Positions 51,299-60,528 of a stretch of DNA of 64,000 bases are shown here, in pieces. Made by a program: the position numbers and the translations under genes. Under the pieces are notes generated by a model. It had not been told where the DNA came from. It did no database searches and worked only from the letters and a program-made list of their open reading frames with translations. Positions within the stretch are counted from its first letter, which is position 1. The number at the start of each line of letters is the position of its first letter. Origin of the DNA: Reichenbachiella faecimaris. Its GTDB lineage: Bacteria; Bacteroidota; Bacteroidia; Cytophagales; Cyclobacteriaceae. The stretch covers positions 310,001 to 374,000 of the forward strand of contig NZ_FWYF01000003.1 in the NCBI RefSeq assembly GCF_900176375.1, written 5' to 3'.

Positions 51299-52165
51299 AT
51301 GGAAAATTGTTCACTAGATCAGTGGTATGATACGGCCCAAACATTTGAATGGAATGGACATTCCATAGTTTATAAAGAACAGCAGGCTGAAAAGGAAATA
51401 CTGTTGTTGATCCACGGATTCCCTACTGCATCGTATGATTGGTGGAAGATATGGAAGCCACTTACCGAGCGTTTTTCAGTCATTGCTCCAGATATGATTG
51501 GATTTGGTTATTCAGATAAGCCCTACGATTTTCCTTATGCTATCATGAAACAGGCAGATCTTATACTGGATTTACTCAAAGAAAAAGAAATCAAAGCATT
51601 TCATATTCTGGCTCATGACTATGGAGATACAGTGGCTCAAGAGATTTTGGCTCGTGCCAATGAAAACCAAAATTTCATCGTGAAATCAACTTGCCTGCTC
51701 AATGGTGGCATATTTCCCGAAGCGCATCATCCGATTTTAATTCAAAAGTTATTAATGAGTCCGATTGGATTTGTTCTCAGCCGTCTGTTGAACCAAAAGA
51801 AGTTTGAAAAATCATTTTCTAAGATTTTTGGAAAACATACACAGCTGACAGCAGGAGAACTGAGCATTTATTGGCAGCTGGTTTCTAGGGCCAATGGGCA
51901 CAGAATAGCACACAAAATCATTCGATATATGAGGGAACGAGTGGAGAATCGCGAACGATGGGTGAGGGCCTTGCAGGATTACCCAAACAAACTAGGGTTG
52001 ATCAATGGCCCTGAAGATCCTATTTCAGGAAAGGTGATGGTTGAACGATTTCAAGAGATCATATCAGAAGAAAACATCTGGTTGCTAGAAAATATTGGTC
52101 ATTACCCGCAAGTAGAAGATCCGAAAGGAACGTTGGAATCTTACTTCCAGTTTATTGATCAATAA
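51299..52165 (+). CDS. Alpha/beta hydrolase resembling animal MEST/PEG1
   Basis: 288 residues from ATG 51299; an upstream start at 51239 would overlap the divergent DUF2520 gene. The alpha/beta fold shows IHGFPTASYDW (oxyanion region), DMIGFGYSDKP, the nucleophile elbow HDYGDTVAQEI with D107, and H268 in NIGHYPQVEDP. An aspartate nucleophile is the epoxide hydrolase/haloalkane dehalogenase type. CLLNGGIFPEAHHPILIQKLL, HDYGD-x-VAQE, RRERWVRAL-like and HYPQVEDP are strikingly like vertebrate MEST (from memory). The activity is unknown. It ends in the second copy of the 16-bp-arm terminator. Confidence 0.85.
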   Translation: MENCSLDQWYDTAQTFEWNGHSIVYKEQQAEKEILLLIHGFPTASYDWWKIWKPLTERFSVIAPDMIGFGYSDKPYDFPYAIMKQADLILDLLKEKEIKAFHILAHDYGDTVAQEILARANENQNFIVKSTCLLNGGIFPEAHHPILIQKLLMSPIGFVLSRLLNQKKFEKSFSKIFGKHTQLTAGELSIYWQLVSRANGHRIAHKIIRYMRERVENRERWVRALQDYPNKLGLINGPEDPISGKVMVERFQEIISEENIWLLENIGHYPQVEDPKGTLESYFQFIDQ

Positions 52166-52202
52166 AAAAAACCCTTCCAAAGTTTAAACTTTGGAAGGGT
52201 TC
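52164..52202 (-). terminator. Palindromic terminator, copy 2
   Basis: Perfect arms 52170-52185 and 52186-52201; the A-run at 52164-52170 makes a T-run on the minus strand, so it ends the secDF transcript. It also lies just past the MEST-like gene. It differs by a single base from the copy at 29815-29846. Confidence 0.85.
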
Positions 52203-52223
52203 GTTAGTTTGATTAATTGAGTT

Positions 52224-55208
52224 TTACTCCTTCTCCTTGTTGAAGTCGATGACTATTGGTGTAGCAATGAACAATGAAGAGTAAGTACCAATTAAAATAC
52301 CTACAATCAAAGCGAATGAGAAGCCTTTCAATACAGCCCCACCAAATAAGAACAATACAATAACCACAATCAAAGTAGTGACAGACGTGATCATTGTTCT
52401 GTTGATCGTACTGTTCAGTGACTCATTGAAAATCGCTTTCATATTGCCACCTGCTTTGATATCAAGATTTTCTCTAACTCTATCAAATACTACCACAGTA
52501 TCATTGATAGAATAACCAATGATGGTCAACATGGCCGCGATGAAAACCTGATCAACTTCGAATGAAATGCCGAACATATTGGCAATAGCGAAAGCTGATA
52601 GTACGAACAGTGTATCGTGGAAAAGTGCAATGATTGCACCTAATCCAAATTGCCATTTTCTAAATCTTACGAGGATGTAAAGGAAGATGACAATCAAAGC
52701 GAAAACTACAGATTCTGTAGATGCTTTTTTGATATCATCTGCGATAGTGGCGCCTACTTTAGAAGAGCTTGCAATTGTGAAATTGCCAGCTTCAGCTTTG
52801 GTGTCGTCTAGCACATAAGTCAATCCCGTGAATTCAGAAACGCCACTCACTAATGCGGCTTTCACGTTTGCATCTGCTTCATCAGACTCATCATTGATCA
52901 AGTAACTGGTGGTTACTTTGAGTACATTGTTGGCACCATAAGTTTTTACTTCTACACCCTGATTGTCGAAAGATGACCCTAGTGCTACTTTCAATGCAGA
53001 GGATTCTACTGGATTGTCGAAGGACACCACATAAGATCTACCTCCTGTAAAATCCACACCATAAGTCAATCCTTTGATCAACATGGCGATGATACCAATG
53101 GTGATAAATATTGTAGAAAACAAGTAAGCAAATTTTCTCTTAGAGATAAAGTCGAAGTTCATACCTGACAAGGCGTTTTTAGAAAGACCTGTAACGAATG
53201 AAATTTTGCTCTGATCTCCTTTTTTGCTAAACCATTCTACAAATACTCTGGTAATGAACACCGCAGAGAAGAATGAACATGCAATACCTACCATTAGCGT
53301 GATAGCAAATCCTTTCACTGGTCCTTGACCCAAAGTGTAAAGAATAATACCAACTAAGAAAGTAGTGACGTTCGCATCTACGATAGAAGAATATGCCTTT
53401 TTATAACCAGAAGAAATGGATTGCTTCAGTCCAGCACCATTTTTCAATTCCTCTTTAATTCTTTCGAAAATCAGTACGTTGGCATCAATAGACATACCAA
53501 TGGTCAGCACAATACCTGCAATACCAGGAAGTGTCAATGCTGCACTCAATTGAGCCAAGATTCCTAAAATGAAGAATACGTTGAAGAACAAAGCCAAGTT
53601 AGCAATCATACCACCACCTGAATAGTAAGCGATCATGAATACGATCACAATAGCCAAACCAGCGAAGATGGAAAGCATTCCTTGATCCTGCGCTACTTTA
53701 CCCAAAGTTGGTCCGATTACCACATCTTCTACAATAGTAGTAGGAGCAGGAAGTGATCCTGCTTTCAAAATGTTTGCTAAATCTTTTGCTTCTTCTAGCG
53801 TGAAGTTACCAGTGATTTGAGAGCTTCCATTAGGAATCTCACCTTGTACATTTGGTGCAGAGTATACATAGTTGTCCAGTACAATCGCGATACGTCTGTT
53901 CACGTTGTCACCTGTCAATTTTTTCCATTTTTTGGCACCAGTTGCATTCATATTCATGCTGATAGCTGGAGCAGTTCTTTGATCTAAGTCTTGACGTGCG
54001 TCTACAATTACTTCTCCACTCAATGGTGCTTTTCCACCACGATTAGTTTTGATTGCATACAATTCCAAGAATTCATCCTGGCTCAATTCGTCTTGATTTT
54101 TGATTGGCTTCACCAGCCACATGAATTTAATCGTAGAAGGAATGACCTGCTGAACTTTAGGGTTCTTCAACATTCTGTTGACCTGTGCAGTGTCTTTCAA
54201 ATCATACACCAGTCCATACTGTGCTTTCAACAAGCTAAACAATGGAGATACTTGTGAGTTGAAAGTAGAATCAACTGCCGTGCTGTCGCTAGCCAACTGT
54301 GCTTCTAAATCATCGGTATCCAAAGAATCAGTTTCAGAATCATCAGACAATAAATCACCTAAATCTTCAGATGCTGTGGTTTCAGTTGCATCTTCACCAG
54401 AAATTTCAGGCAATTCCGCTTTCATTTCTTTCACCATCACATCATTCATAGCCTGAAGTGTTGGGAAAATTTCTTGCATTTCGTGCACCTCCCAGAATTC
54501 TAGCTTGGCTACACCTTGCAAAAGTTTTCTAACTCTTTCAGGGTTGTCAACACCTGGTAGTTCGATCTGGATTCTACCTGTCCCTTGCAATCTCTGAATG
54601 TTTGGCTGAGACGTACCGAATCTGTCAATTCTGGTTCTCAAGATATTGAATGATCTTTCGATTGCTCCGTCTACTTCCGTGTTGATCAAGTCCATTACTT
54701 CGTCGTCAGAAGTGCTTAAACTGATTCTCCCTCTATTGGCTGCTGTAGCGAATACACTGGCCAAAGATTGGTCTGGAGCGATCTCTTTGTATGAATTGTA
54801 GAATTCAGACACAAAATCTAGCTGCGTGCCTTTCACATTTTTCTTAGCCATATCTAAGGCTTTCAAGAAATTTGGATCCGTACTATTGCCACTGATTCCT
54901 TTGACGATTTCTACTGGAGAAACCTCCAAAGTCACATGCATACCACCCTGAAGGTCAAGTCCAAGGTTCAATTCTGTTTCTTTGATTTCTTTATATGTAA
55001 AATCCACACCAAAGAGATTGTAAACAGGCTCGTTCCATACAGAATCGAGGTATTGTTGTTTCTTTTGGTAATCTGTAGTGTTTTCTACAGTTGCTGCATC
55101 AATTGCTTGCTGGTTTACTCGCTGCGCCACAAAAGTGAACGACAGGTAATAAACACAAAGTAAGGAGACTACAATCGTGAGTAGTACTACTCCGCCTTTA
55201 TTTTTCAT
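52224..55208 (-). CDS. secDF: Fused protein translocase subunit SecDF
   Basis: 994 residues combining SecD and SecF. The N-terminal LNLGLDLQGGMHVTLEV is the SecD P1 start. TAPAISMNMNATGAKKWKKLTG and NGSSQITGNFTLEEAKDLANILKAGSLPAPTTIVED follow, then SecD membrane helices with GMSIDANVLIFERIKEEL. The SecF half opens GLTYGVDFTGGRSYVV and ends with YSINDTVVVFDRVRENL and a C-terminal membrane block. It uses the proton (or Na+) gradient to support Sec-dependent export. A signal-anchored small protein gene lies upstream on the same strand. Confidence 0.95.
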   Translation of the reverse strand: MKNKGGVVLLTIVVSLLCVYYLSFTFVAQRVNQQAIDAATVENTTDYQKKQQYLDSVWNEPVYNLFGVDFTYKEIKETELNLGLDLQGGMHVTLEVSPVEIVKGISGNSTDPNFLKALDMAKKNVKGTQLDFVSEFYNSYKEIAPDQSLASVFATAANRGRISLSTSDDEVMDLINTEVDGAIERSFNILRTRIDRFGTSQPNIQRLQGTGRIQIELPGVDNPERVRKLLQGVAKLEFWEVHEMQEIFPTLQAMNDVMVKEMKAELPEISGEDATETTASEDLGDLLSDDSETDSLDTDDLEAQLASDSTAVDSTFNSQVSPLFSLLKAQYGLVYDLKDTAQVNRMLKNPKVQQVIPSTIKFMWLVKPIKNQDELSQDEFLELYAIKTNRGGKAPLSGEVIVDARQDLDQRTAPAISMNMNATGAKKWKKLTGDNVNRRIAIVLDNYVYSAPNVQGEIPNGSSQITGNFTLEEAKDLANILKAGSLPAPTTIVEDVVIGPTLGKVAQDQGMLSIFAGLAIVIVFMIAYYSGGGMIANLALFFNVFFILGILAQLSAALTLPGIAGIVLTIGMSIDANVLIFERIKEELKNGAGLKQSISSGYKKAYSSIVDANVTTFLVGIILYTLGQGPVKGFAITLMVGIACSFFSAVFITRVFVEWFSKKGDQSKISFVTGLSKNALSGMNFDFISKRKFAYLFSTIFITIGIIAMLIKGLTYGVDFTGGRSYVVSFDNPVESSALKVALGSSFDNQGVEVKTYGANNVLKVTTSYLINDESDEADANVKAALVSGVSEFTGLTYVLDDTKAEAGNFTIASSSKVGATIADDIKKASTESVVFALIVIFLYILVRFRKWQFGLGAIIALFHDTLFVLSAFAIANMFGISFEVDQVFIAAMLTIIGYSINDTVVVFDRVRENLDIKAGGNMKAIFNESLNSTINRTMITSVTTLIVVIVLFLFGGAVLKGFSFALIVGILIGTYSSLFIATPIVIDFNKEKE

Positions 55209-55308
55209 TTCTATAAATGTTTAAAAAAGTAATTACTAAGTAAAATTTTTATTGAATGAGTGGTCGTGAGTGACCAGGTTTAGTTTGCCGGAAGGCAAAA
55301 GAATGTGC

Positions 55309-55683
55309 TTAGGGTGCGTTAGGGGCAATGATAATATTGAAAAGTACCTTGAGGAGCTTTTCGGGTAGACGGACTGCCAGTCGATCCAAAGTCTGCATTT
55401 CAGAAGTCTCAACCTCGGGTTGATCATTCAAAACAAAATCCAAAGGAGCGAAATGAATCTGAGCAGTAGGAGCTACTGCTTCCAAAGTAGATAGTTGTGA
55501 CTCATTAGGTATCTCCTTTTCGGAATCTCCCTTTTCGTCAGCAATATCTTTATCCAATTGGCAAATGAATTCACAATCAGCATATACCTTCAATACCGGC
55601 TGAGCCACAATGCCCAACGCAGCCACCATTCCTATCACAAGAATGAGCATTTTGTACTTCGATATGTTATTGATGAAATTCAT
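55309..55683 (-). CDS. Small signal-anchored protein of unknown function
   Basis: 124 residues from ATG 55683 (MNFINNISKYKMLILVIGMVAALGIVAQPVLKVY). A start 21 bp further upstream is possible. After one hydrophobic helix there are two cysteines close together (DCEFICQLDKDIAD), an acidic stretch and a late hydrophobic segment (LLKVLFNIIIAPNAP). It may be exported. No family recognised. It lies 100 bp upstream of secDF and on the same strand, but a separate transcript is possible. Confidence 0.5.
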   Translation of the reverse strand: MNFINNISKYKMLILVIGMVAALGIVAQPVLKVYADCEFICQLDKDIADEKGDSEKEIPNESQLSTLEAVAPTAQIHFAPLDFVLNDQPEVETSEMQTLDRLAVRLPEKLLKVLFNIIIAPNAP

Positions 55684-55760
55684 TCCACACAGCATCTGCC
55701 GCAAAAGTATATAAATATTAATTAGATGGAAGAACCCAACAAATATTTAGTTTTGAAGCC

Positions 55761-56702
55761 ATGGAAAATCCTTTGGTATCGGTCATTTGTCTTTGTTACA
55801 ATCAGGCGAGATTCGTTCAAGAGGCTTTAGATTCTGTAATGACCCAAAGTTATGATTCCATAGAACTAATTATAGTAGATGATGCAAGTTCGGATGGGAG
55901 TCAAAACGAAATAGACAACTGGCTCAGTAAGCACACTGGAATTTCATTTCTGCCCATAAAGGAAAATTTGGGCAGTACAGTGGCCTTTAATCAAGGGCTA
56001 AAATTGGCCACAGGTAAGTATATCATTGATTTGGCTGCTGATGATATTTTGCTTGCTGATCGAATTGAAAAACAGGTCCGATTTTTCGAAAAACAGGCTA
56101 AAAAAGTTGGCGTGATTTATTCCAATGGGACATACATCAGCGAGGTTGGAGAAAAACTTCAAACCCATTTCGACAAGGATAGATTGATGCCTTATGAAGG
56201 AAATATCTATGAAAACGTCATTGACACCTATTTTATTCCTACACCCACCATGATGATGAGGAAGGATGTTTTGGATGAGCTGAATGGGTATGATGAATCA
56301 CTGGCCTATGAAGATTTTGATTTTTGGGTGAGATCTTCAAGAAATTGGAACTATGCCTATCAGCCAGAGGTACTTACTTTGATTAGAAAAAGTGACCAAT
56401 CCTATTCTACCAGTTGGTATAAGCAGGGGGATGCTCAATTACATTCTACTTATCTGGTTTGTGAAAAAATCAGATCGATAAACAAAAGTGAGTCCGAGCA
56501 AATGGCATTGATAAGGCGCCTTCAGTTTGAGCTCAGACAATCTGCTTTTTCTGGAAATCATAAAGAATTTGATTGTTTTTATCATCTGTACAAGCGACTC
56601 AAACAGCCATCTGGGTTTTATCGATTGTTGAACGCCCTAAATAAAATGAAACTGGATTTATCATTTGTCAGAAGGGTGTATCATAAGTTCAGATTTGGCT
56701 AG
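55761..56702 (+). CDS. Family 2 glycosyltransferase
   Basis: 313 residues. The GT-A fold opens VSVICLCYNQARFVQEALDSVMTQSYDSIELIIVDDASSDGS, shown by its parts CYNQARFV, LIIVDDASSDGS and DLAADDILL (the D-x-D-like acidic motif). The later FIPTPTMMMRKDVLDELNGYDESLAYEDFDFWVR is typical of GT2 acceptor-site segments. It transfers a sugar from a nucleotide sugar; the acceptor is unknown. A TAGTTTTG -7-like element ends only 5 bp before the ATG. The convergent 2OG oxygenase gene overlaps it by 4 bp. Confidence 0.87.
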   Translation: MENPLVSVICLCYNQARFVQEALDSVMTQSYDSIELIIVDDASSDGSQNEIDNWLSKHTGISFLPIKENLGSTVAFNQGLKLATGKYIIDLAADDILLADRIEKQVRFFEKQAKKVGVIYSNGTYISEVGEKLQTHFDKDRLMPYEGNIYENVIDTYFIPTPTMMMRKDVLDELNGYDESLAYEDFDFWVRSSRNWNYAYQPEVLTLIRKSDQSYSTSWYKQGDAQLHSTYLVCEKIRSINKSESEQMALIRRLQFELRQSAFSGNHKEFDCFYHLYKRLKQPSGFYRLLNALNKMKLDLSFVRRVYHKFRFG

Positions 56703-57505
56703 GGCTTGCGCCAAAATCTCATTTCAAGCGAAATCCGGGTTTGGTTGGTGTTTAGATTCAAAGATCCACCATGAATTAAGTAGGGAGAGAAGACAAGAAT
56801 TTCATTTGAACCAGGGTTTGGTCTGACAAAGTTCAAAGACTCTTTTGAGTCGATCAAGCCAGGCACATTGAATTGAACGTCGTTCATTTTGGCACCAGCT
56901 TTAGTTCTAACAAATGTATCCTCATTCAGTAAATGAGAACCTTCCGCCAGAATTAATGATGACTTTTCATTGCTCCCACAGATCGGAATATACAGATTGA
57001 TGCAATCCTTGAGCTCTTCCATCCATCCGTCCTTGTGCAAAGGGTTGAAGTCCTTGCGATTGGGCCGAATGATTCGAAAGTGAAAAACACGTTCGCCATT
57101 CATAGGTTTGATGCTATACACGGGGATACCACATATTTCAGAAACTGCTTTTTCAAGTTTTTCAAAATAAGGATCTAATTCATAGCCTTGTATAAGTTTC
57201 GTTTTGTCAACTATCGCCAAGTGCTGCTCGTAATTCTCAACTCTGGTGTGATACTCAGAGATTTTGTTGGGGTCTAGGTGAATACCACTTTCTAGGAATT
57301 TGTTTAGCAGAATGCCTGTAAGGACTTGAATGAATGAATGGTAGGTGCTGTTATCAAAAAGGTTCTGTACAGTATATCCTTGCCTATGCCAGGTGGTTGT
57401 TTTTGTAAGGTCATCTTCTCGATCAATCAATCTGTCCTGTTTGGCGATAATTGATTCCCCTTCAACGCTGTATTCGTATTGATCTTGACCGACTGTGATA
57501 TTCAT
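56699..57505 (-). CDS. 2-oxoglutarate/Fe(II) oxygenase-like protein (phytanoyl-CoA hydroxylase type)
   Basis: 268 residues. A jelly-roll signature: H-x-D in DFNPLHKDGWMEEL, the distal His in VFSPYLIHGGSLNLN and the 2OG-binding Arg in NQTRISLEMRFWRKP. LYIPICGSNEKSSLILAEGSHLL is the middle strand set. It resembles oxygenases encoded in carbohydrate clusters (TIGR04322-like, tentative). It may hydroxylate a sugar or lipid precursor. It is convergent with a glycosyltransferase gene and shares one base with rsgA, so it is probably translated with it. Confidence 0.75.
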   Translation of the reverse strand: MNITVGQDQYEYSVEGESIIAKQDRLIDREDDLTKTTTWHRQGYTVQNLFDNSTYHSFIQVLTGILLNKFLESGIHLDPNKISEYHTRVENYEQHLAIVDKTKLIQGYELDPYFEKLEKAVSEICGIPVYSIKPMNGERVFHFRIIRPNRKDFNPLHKDGWMEELKDCINLYIPICGSNEKSSLILAEGSHLLNEDTFVRTKAGAKMNDVQFNVPGLIDSKESLNFVRPNPGSNEILVFSPYLIHGGSLNLNTNQTRISLEMRFWRKP

Positions 57506-58428
57506 TATCTTCTATTGTCATCACCTATCAGCATGCTCAAATAGCTGTCATATCTGCTTTGGGATATTTCACCTTGTTCGTATGCTGTAGCAATAGCACA
57601 TCCTGGCTCGTGCGTATGCGTACAGTTATTGAACTTGCACTGACCGAGTAGCTCTCTCAACTCCGGAAAGTAATGACTGAGCTCGTCTTTTTCGATTTCT
57701 GCCAAACCCAATTCTTTGATACCAGGTGTATCTATGATGTAGGAGTTTTCTGCTACTTTAAACCTTTCGGCAAAAGTGGTCGTATGGATTCCCTTTTCAG
57801 AGAATTCTGAAATTTCAGAAGTTTTTTGATCTGCTTCAGGTATCAGTTGGTTGACCAAAGTGGATTTTCCTACCCCTGAGTGCCCTGAAATAAGTGTGGT
57901 TTGATCAGATAGGGACTTTTTGAAAGAAGCTATGTCCTTAGCATCAAGTGCAGAAATGAATGCTGTTTTATACCCCAAAACTTCATACTCCTTCATTTTT
58001 TCTTTTAATGCTTCTAGTTCTTCTCCAGAAAGCAAGTCGATCTTGTTGCACAAAATCATGCCAGGAATACGAAAGGCTTCAGCTGTCACTAAAAATCGAT
58101 CAATAAAACCTAGTGATGTTTTTGGATTCGCAACAGTGGCTACAATTACTGCCAGGTCAATATTACTGGCAATGATATGGCCATGACCTTTTTTCTTTGG
58201 AGAGGTTCTAATGATGTAATTTTCTCTGGGTAAAATATCTGATATAATCCAAGCCTCAGCATTGCCTTCATCTTCAAGGAGTTCTACCTTGTCTCCCACG
58301 GCAACCGGATTGGAAATCTTTTTGTCTTCAAGTTTGAATTTACCCTTGAGCCTGCATTGGTAGTTGGTACCATCTTGTCCTTCTACCAAATACCACAATC
58401 CCATCGATTTTGTTACCGTTCCTTGCAT
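57505..58428 (-). CDS. rsgA: Ribosome small-subunit-dependent GTPase A
   Basis: 307 residues. An N-terminal OB fold (residues about 1-75) is followed by a circularly permuted GTPase: NKIDLL (G4) precedes SGHSGVGKSTLVN (G1) and DTPGIKELG (G3). A C-terminal zinc motif is present (CKFNNCTHTHEPGC). It releases late 30S subunit assembly factors from the maturing ribosome. The 2OG oxygenase gene starts at its stop codon (1-base overlap). Confidence 0.96.
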   Translation of the reverse strand: MQGTVTKSMGLWYLVEGQDGTNYQCRLKGKFKLEDKKISNPVAVGDKVELLEDEGNAEAWIISDILPRENYIIRTSPKKKGHGHIIASNIDLAVIVATVANPKTSLGFIDRFLVTAEAFRIPGMILCNKIDLLSGEELEALKEKMKEYEVLGYKTAFISALDAKDIASFKKSLSDQTTLISGHSGVGKSTLVNQLIPEADQKTSEISEFSEKGIHTTTFAERFKVAENSYIIDTPGIKELGLAEIEKDELSHYFPELRELLGQCKFNNCTHTHEPGCAIATAYEQGEISQSRYDSYLSMLIGDDNRR

Positions 58429-58454
58429 CTGTCTTTTTTGGTAGGGCTAAAATA

Positions 58455-58482
58455 AAAAAGTCCTCCATCAAGGAGGACTTTT
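58455..58482 (-). terminator. Intrinsic terminator after the peroxiredoxin gene
   Basis: aaaagtcctcc (58456-58466) and ggaggactttt (58472-58482) are perfect complements with a 5-nt loop, followed by a T-run on the minus strand. Confidence 0.85.
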
Positions 58483-58504
58483 CAAAGCGATATAATCGTA
58501 TTTC

Positions 58505-59134
58505 TTAGTGCTTAGAAAGATAGTCAGCTACACCTTCTCTAGTGGCTTGCATGGCATCTTTGCCCTCTTCCCAGTTTGCAGGGCAAACTTCACCATGTTT
58601 CTCCACATACTGAAGGGCGTCTACCAATCTGATCATTTCGTCAATGTTTCTTCCAAGAGGAAGGTCATTGATAGTCTCATGTCTTACAGTTCCTTCTTTG
58701 TCGATCAAGAAAGTTCCTCTAAATGCGATTGGCAAACCTTTGAAAGAGAGTTGACCTTCTTCATCATAATCCCAGTCTCCAGCTAGTACCCCATAGTTGT
58801 TTGCGATAGTTTTGCTAGTATCAGCTACCAATGGATAAGTAACACCTTCAATTCCTCCTTTGTTTTTGTCGGTCATCAACCATGCCAGGTGAGTCTCTTC
58901 AGTGTCTGTAGAAGCACCAACTACAGCAACCCCTCTTTTTTCGAATTCAGCTAACTTTTCTTGGAAAGCCAAGATTTCAGTTGGACAAACGAAAGTGAAA
59001 TCCTTTGGGTAGAAGAAGAATACCACTTCTTTCTGACCTAAATATTGATCCAATGAAAATGATTCAACTATTTCGTCGCCGTTAACAACTGCAGGCGCAG
59101 TAAATAAGGGTGCTTTTTTTCCTACTAATGACAT
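58505..59134 (-). CDS. 2-Cys peroxiredoxin (AhpC/Prx1 type)
   Basis: 209 residues. The peroxidatic cysteine is C50 in FTFVCPTE and the resolving cysteine is C184 in EVCPANW. The intervening segments (VAVVGASTDTEETHLAWL, GTFLIDKEGTVRH) and the C-terminal extension match typical 2-Cys peroxiredoxins. It reduces H2O2 and alkyl hydroperoxides with thioredoxin or AhpF-like donors; none is adjacent. A -7 element is at 59173-59180. Confidence 0.95.
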   Translation of the reverse strand: MSLVGKKAPLFTAPAVVNGDEIVESFSLDQYLGQKEVVFFFYPKDFTFVCPTEILAFQEKLAEFEKRGVAVVGASTDTEETHLAWLMTDKNKGGIEGVTYPLVADTSKTIANNYGVLAGDWDYDEEGQLSFKGLPIAFRGTFLIDKEGTVRHETINDLPLGRNIDEMIRLVDALQYVEKHGEVCPANWEEGKDAMQATREGVADYLSKH

Positions 59135-59172
59135 ATTACGTGTAAATATTTATGTTGTAAATCTTAATGCCC

Positions 59173-59180
59173 CAAAATTA
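59173..59180 (-). promoter_or_regulatory. -7 promoter element for the peroxiredoxin gene
   Basis: The minus strand reads TAATTTTG (TAnnTTTG), 38 bp before the ATG. No clear -33 box. Confidence 0.35.
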
Positions 59181-59347
59181 CTCTTTCAATATTGCCAGAC
59201 CGAAAGATTAAATCAATTTTATTTATCGGTCGATAGAATTCTTTTCTTACTAGACAAAATGGACTAGTTCAACTAAGAAAAGACCTTAATTTGTATTATT
59301 ACTGTAATTAGCTTTATTTTTAAACTACGAAATAAAAACTGATAATC

Positions 59348-60454
59348 ATGAGATTGAACTTTACTAAATCAATATTTATACTGGGGATCATCTTTTGCCT
59401 TTCCCCAATGACAAAATCCTTTGCACAGGATTTTGTTGATATATTTAGAGCCCCTGAAGAGGATGTGACAGAATATCTAAACAGTTACATCAAACCTGGA
59501 ATGTTTTCTTTTGCCAACGGTATGGCAGGCGGATGGTACAACACTGCTAAAACCCATAAACCACTTGGTTTTGACCTTACTTTGACTGTGAACGTGGCCA
59601 ACATCCCAAATGACCAGCGTCAATTTTTGTTTAACCCGAATAATTATTCTAATCTTAGACTTGAAGGGTCTCCTAGTGGAACTACAGATTTACCCACTTT
59701 GGTAGGTGGAGATACAAATGAGCGCTTAGAGTTGCAAGGTACTTATACAGCTCCAGATGGTGAGTCTTACGAGTATACGGCTACTACATTTGATGCACCT
59801 GAAGGGTTTGACCCCTCTGATTTGAATTTGCCAATAGTAGGGGTTCCTGTGCCAATGATTCAATTGGGTGTTGGGTTGATTAAAAACACAGATATTAAAA
59901 TCAGATATGGTAAGTACGAGGCGACAGTAGATGCGAGTTCTGGATTGAGCAATGATCTCAAATACGGCGTAAATTTATTCGGAGTTGGTATAATGCATGA
60001 TTTCAAACAATGGATTCCAGGAATCAAACATTTGCCATTGGATATGTCCATCTTCGTAGGTTACATGAGGTTTAAATCTACAGTGGATTTTGATGAGGAT
60101 AACTCTTCATTTTCAGCCGAGGGGACAACAGAGATGATTGCTAATAATACAACCATTCAAGCTTTAGTCTCTAAGAAACTTTCTATTCTTACCCTATATG
60201 GCGGCATTGGATATAATGCAGTTTCTAGTGGATTGAAAGTTAAGGGACATATTGAAAATAAAGAATTGCAGAATAGTATTACTGGAGAGAATTATGAAGT
60301 AGATGACCCTGTTGATTTTACTTATGATGGAGGAAGTACATTCCGTGGTACTGTAGGGTTGAGATTGAAACTGGCCTTTATTACCCTTCACACTGACTAC
60401 ACCTTCCAGAAGTATAATACGTTGACTGCTGGTTTAGGCTTCAGCTTTAGATAA
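59348..60454 (+). CDS. Outer-membrane protein, DUF6588-like
   Basis: 368 residues. The signal peptide is MRLNFTKSIFILGIIFCLSPMTKSFAQ. The mature protein begins DFVDIFRAPEEDVTEYLNSYIKPGM and continues with alternating beta strands and FANGMAGGWYNTAKTHKPLGFDLTLTVNVA (parts given). It ends with ITLHTDYTFQKYNTLTAGLGFSFR, a typical outer-membrane barrel terminus. It resembles the DUF6588 family of Bacteroidota (tentative). Role unknown. A strong terminator follows. Confidence 0.75.
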   Translation: MRLNFTKSIFILGIIFCLSPMTKSFAQDFVDIFRAPEEDVTEYLNSYIKPGMFSFANGMAGGWYNTAKTHKPLGFDLTLTVNVANIPNDQRQFLFNPNNYSNLRLEGSPSGTTDLPTLVGGDTNERLELQGTYTAPDGESYEYTATTFDAPEGFDPSDLNLPIVGVPVPMIQLGVGLIKNTDIKIRYGKYEATVDASSGLSNDLKYGVNLFGVGIMHDFKQWIPGIKHLPLDMSIFVGYMRFKSTVDFDEDNSSFSAEGTTEMIANNTTIQALVSKKLSILTLYGGIGYNAVSSGLKVKGHIENKELQNSITGENYEVDDPVDFTYDGGSTFRGTVGLRLKLAFITLHTDYTFQKYNTLTAGLGFSFR

Positions 60455-60476
60455 AAACACAAAACCATATAAAAAC

Positions 60477-60513
60477 GAAAAGCCCCGATTGTGATCTCGG
60501 GGCTTTTCATTTT
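60477..60513 (+). terminator. Intrinsic terminator after the DUF6588-like gene
   Basis: gaaaagccccga (60477-60488) and tcggggcttttc (60497-60508) pair perfectly over 12 bp with an 8-nt loop, then a T-run. Confidence 0.9.
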
Positions 60514-60528
60514 TGATAAAAATGTTAA

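Noticed and set aside
55748-55755. TAGTTTTG element as a promoter of the GT2 gene
   Set aside because: It lies only 5 bp before the ATG with no clear -33 box, so it is not called as a promoter.
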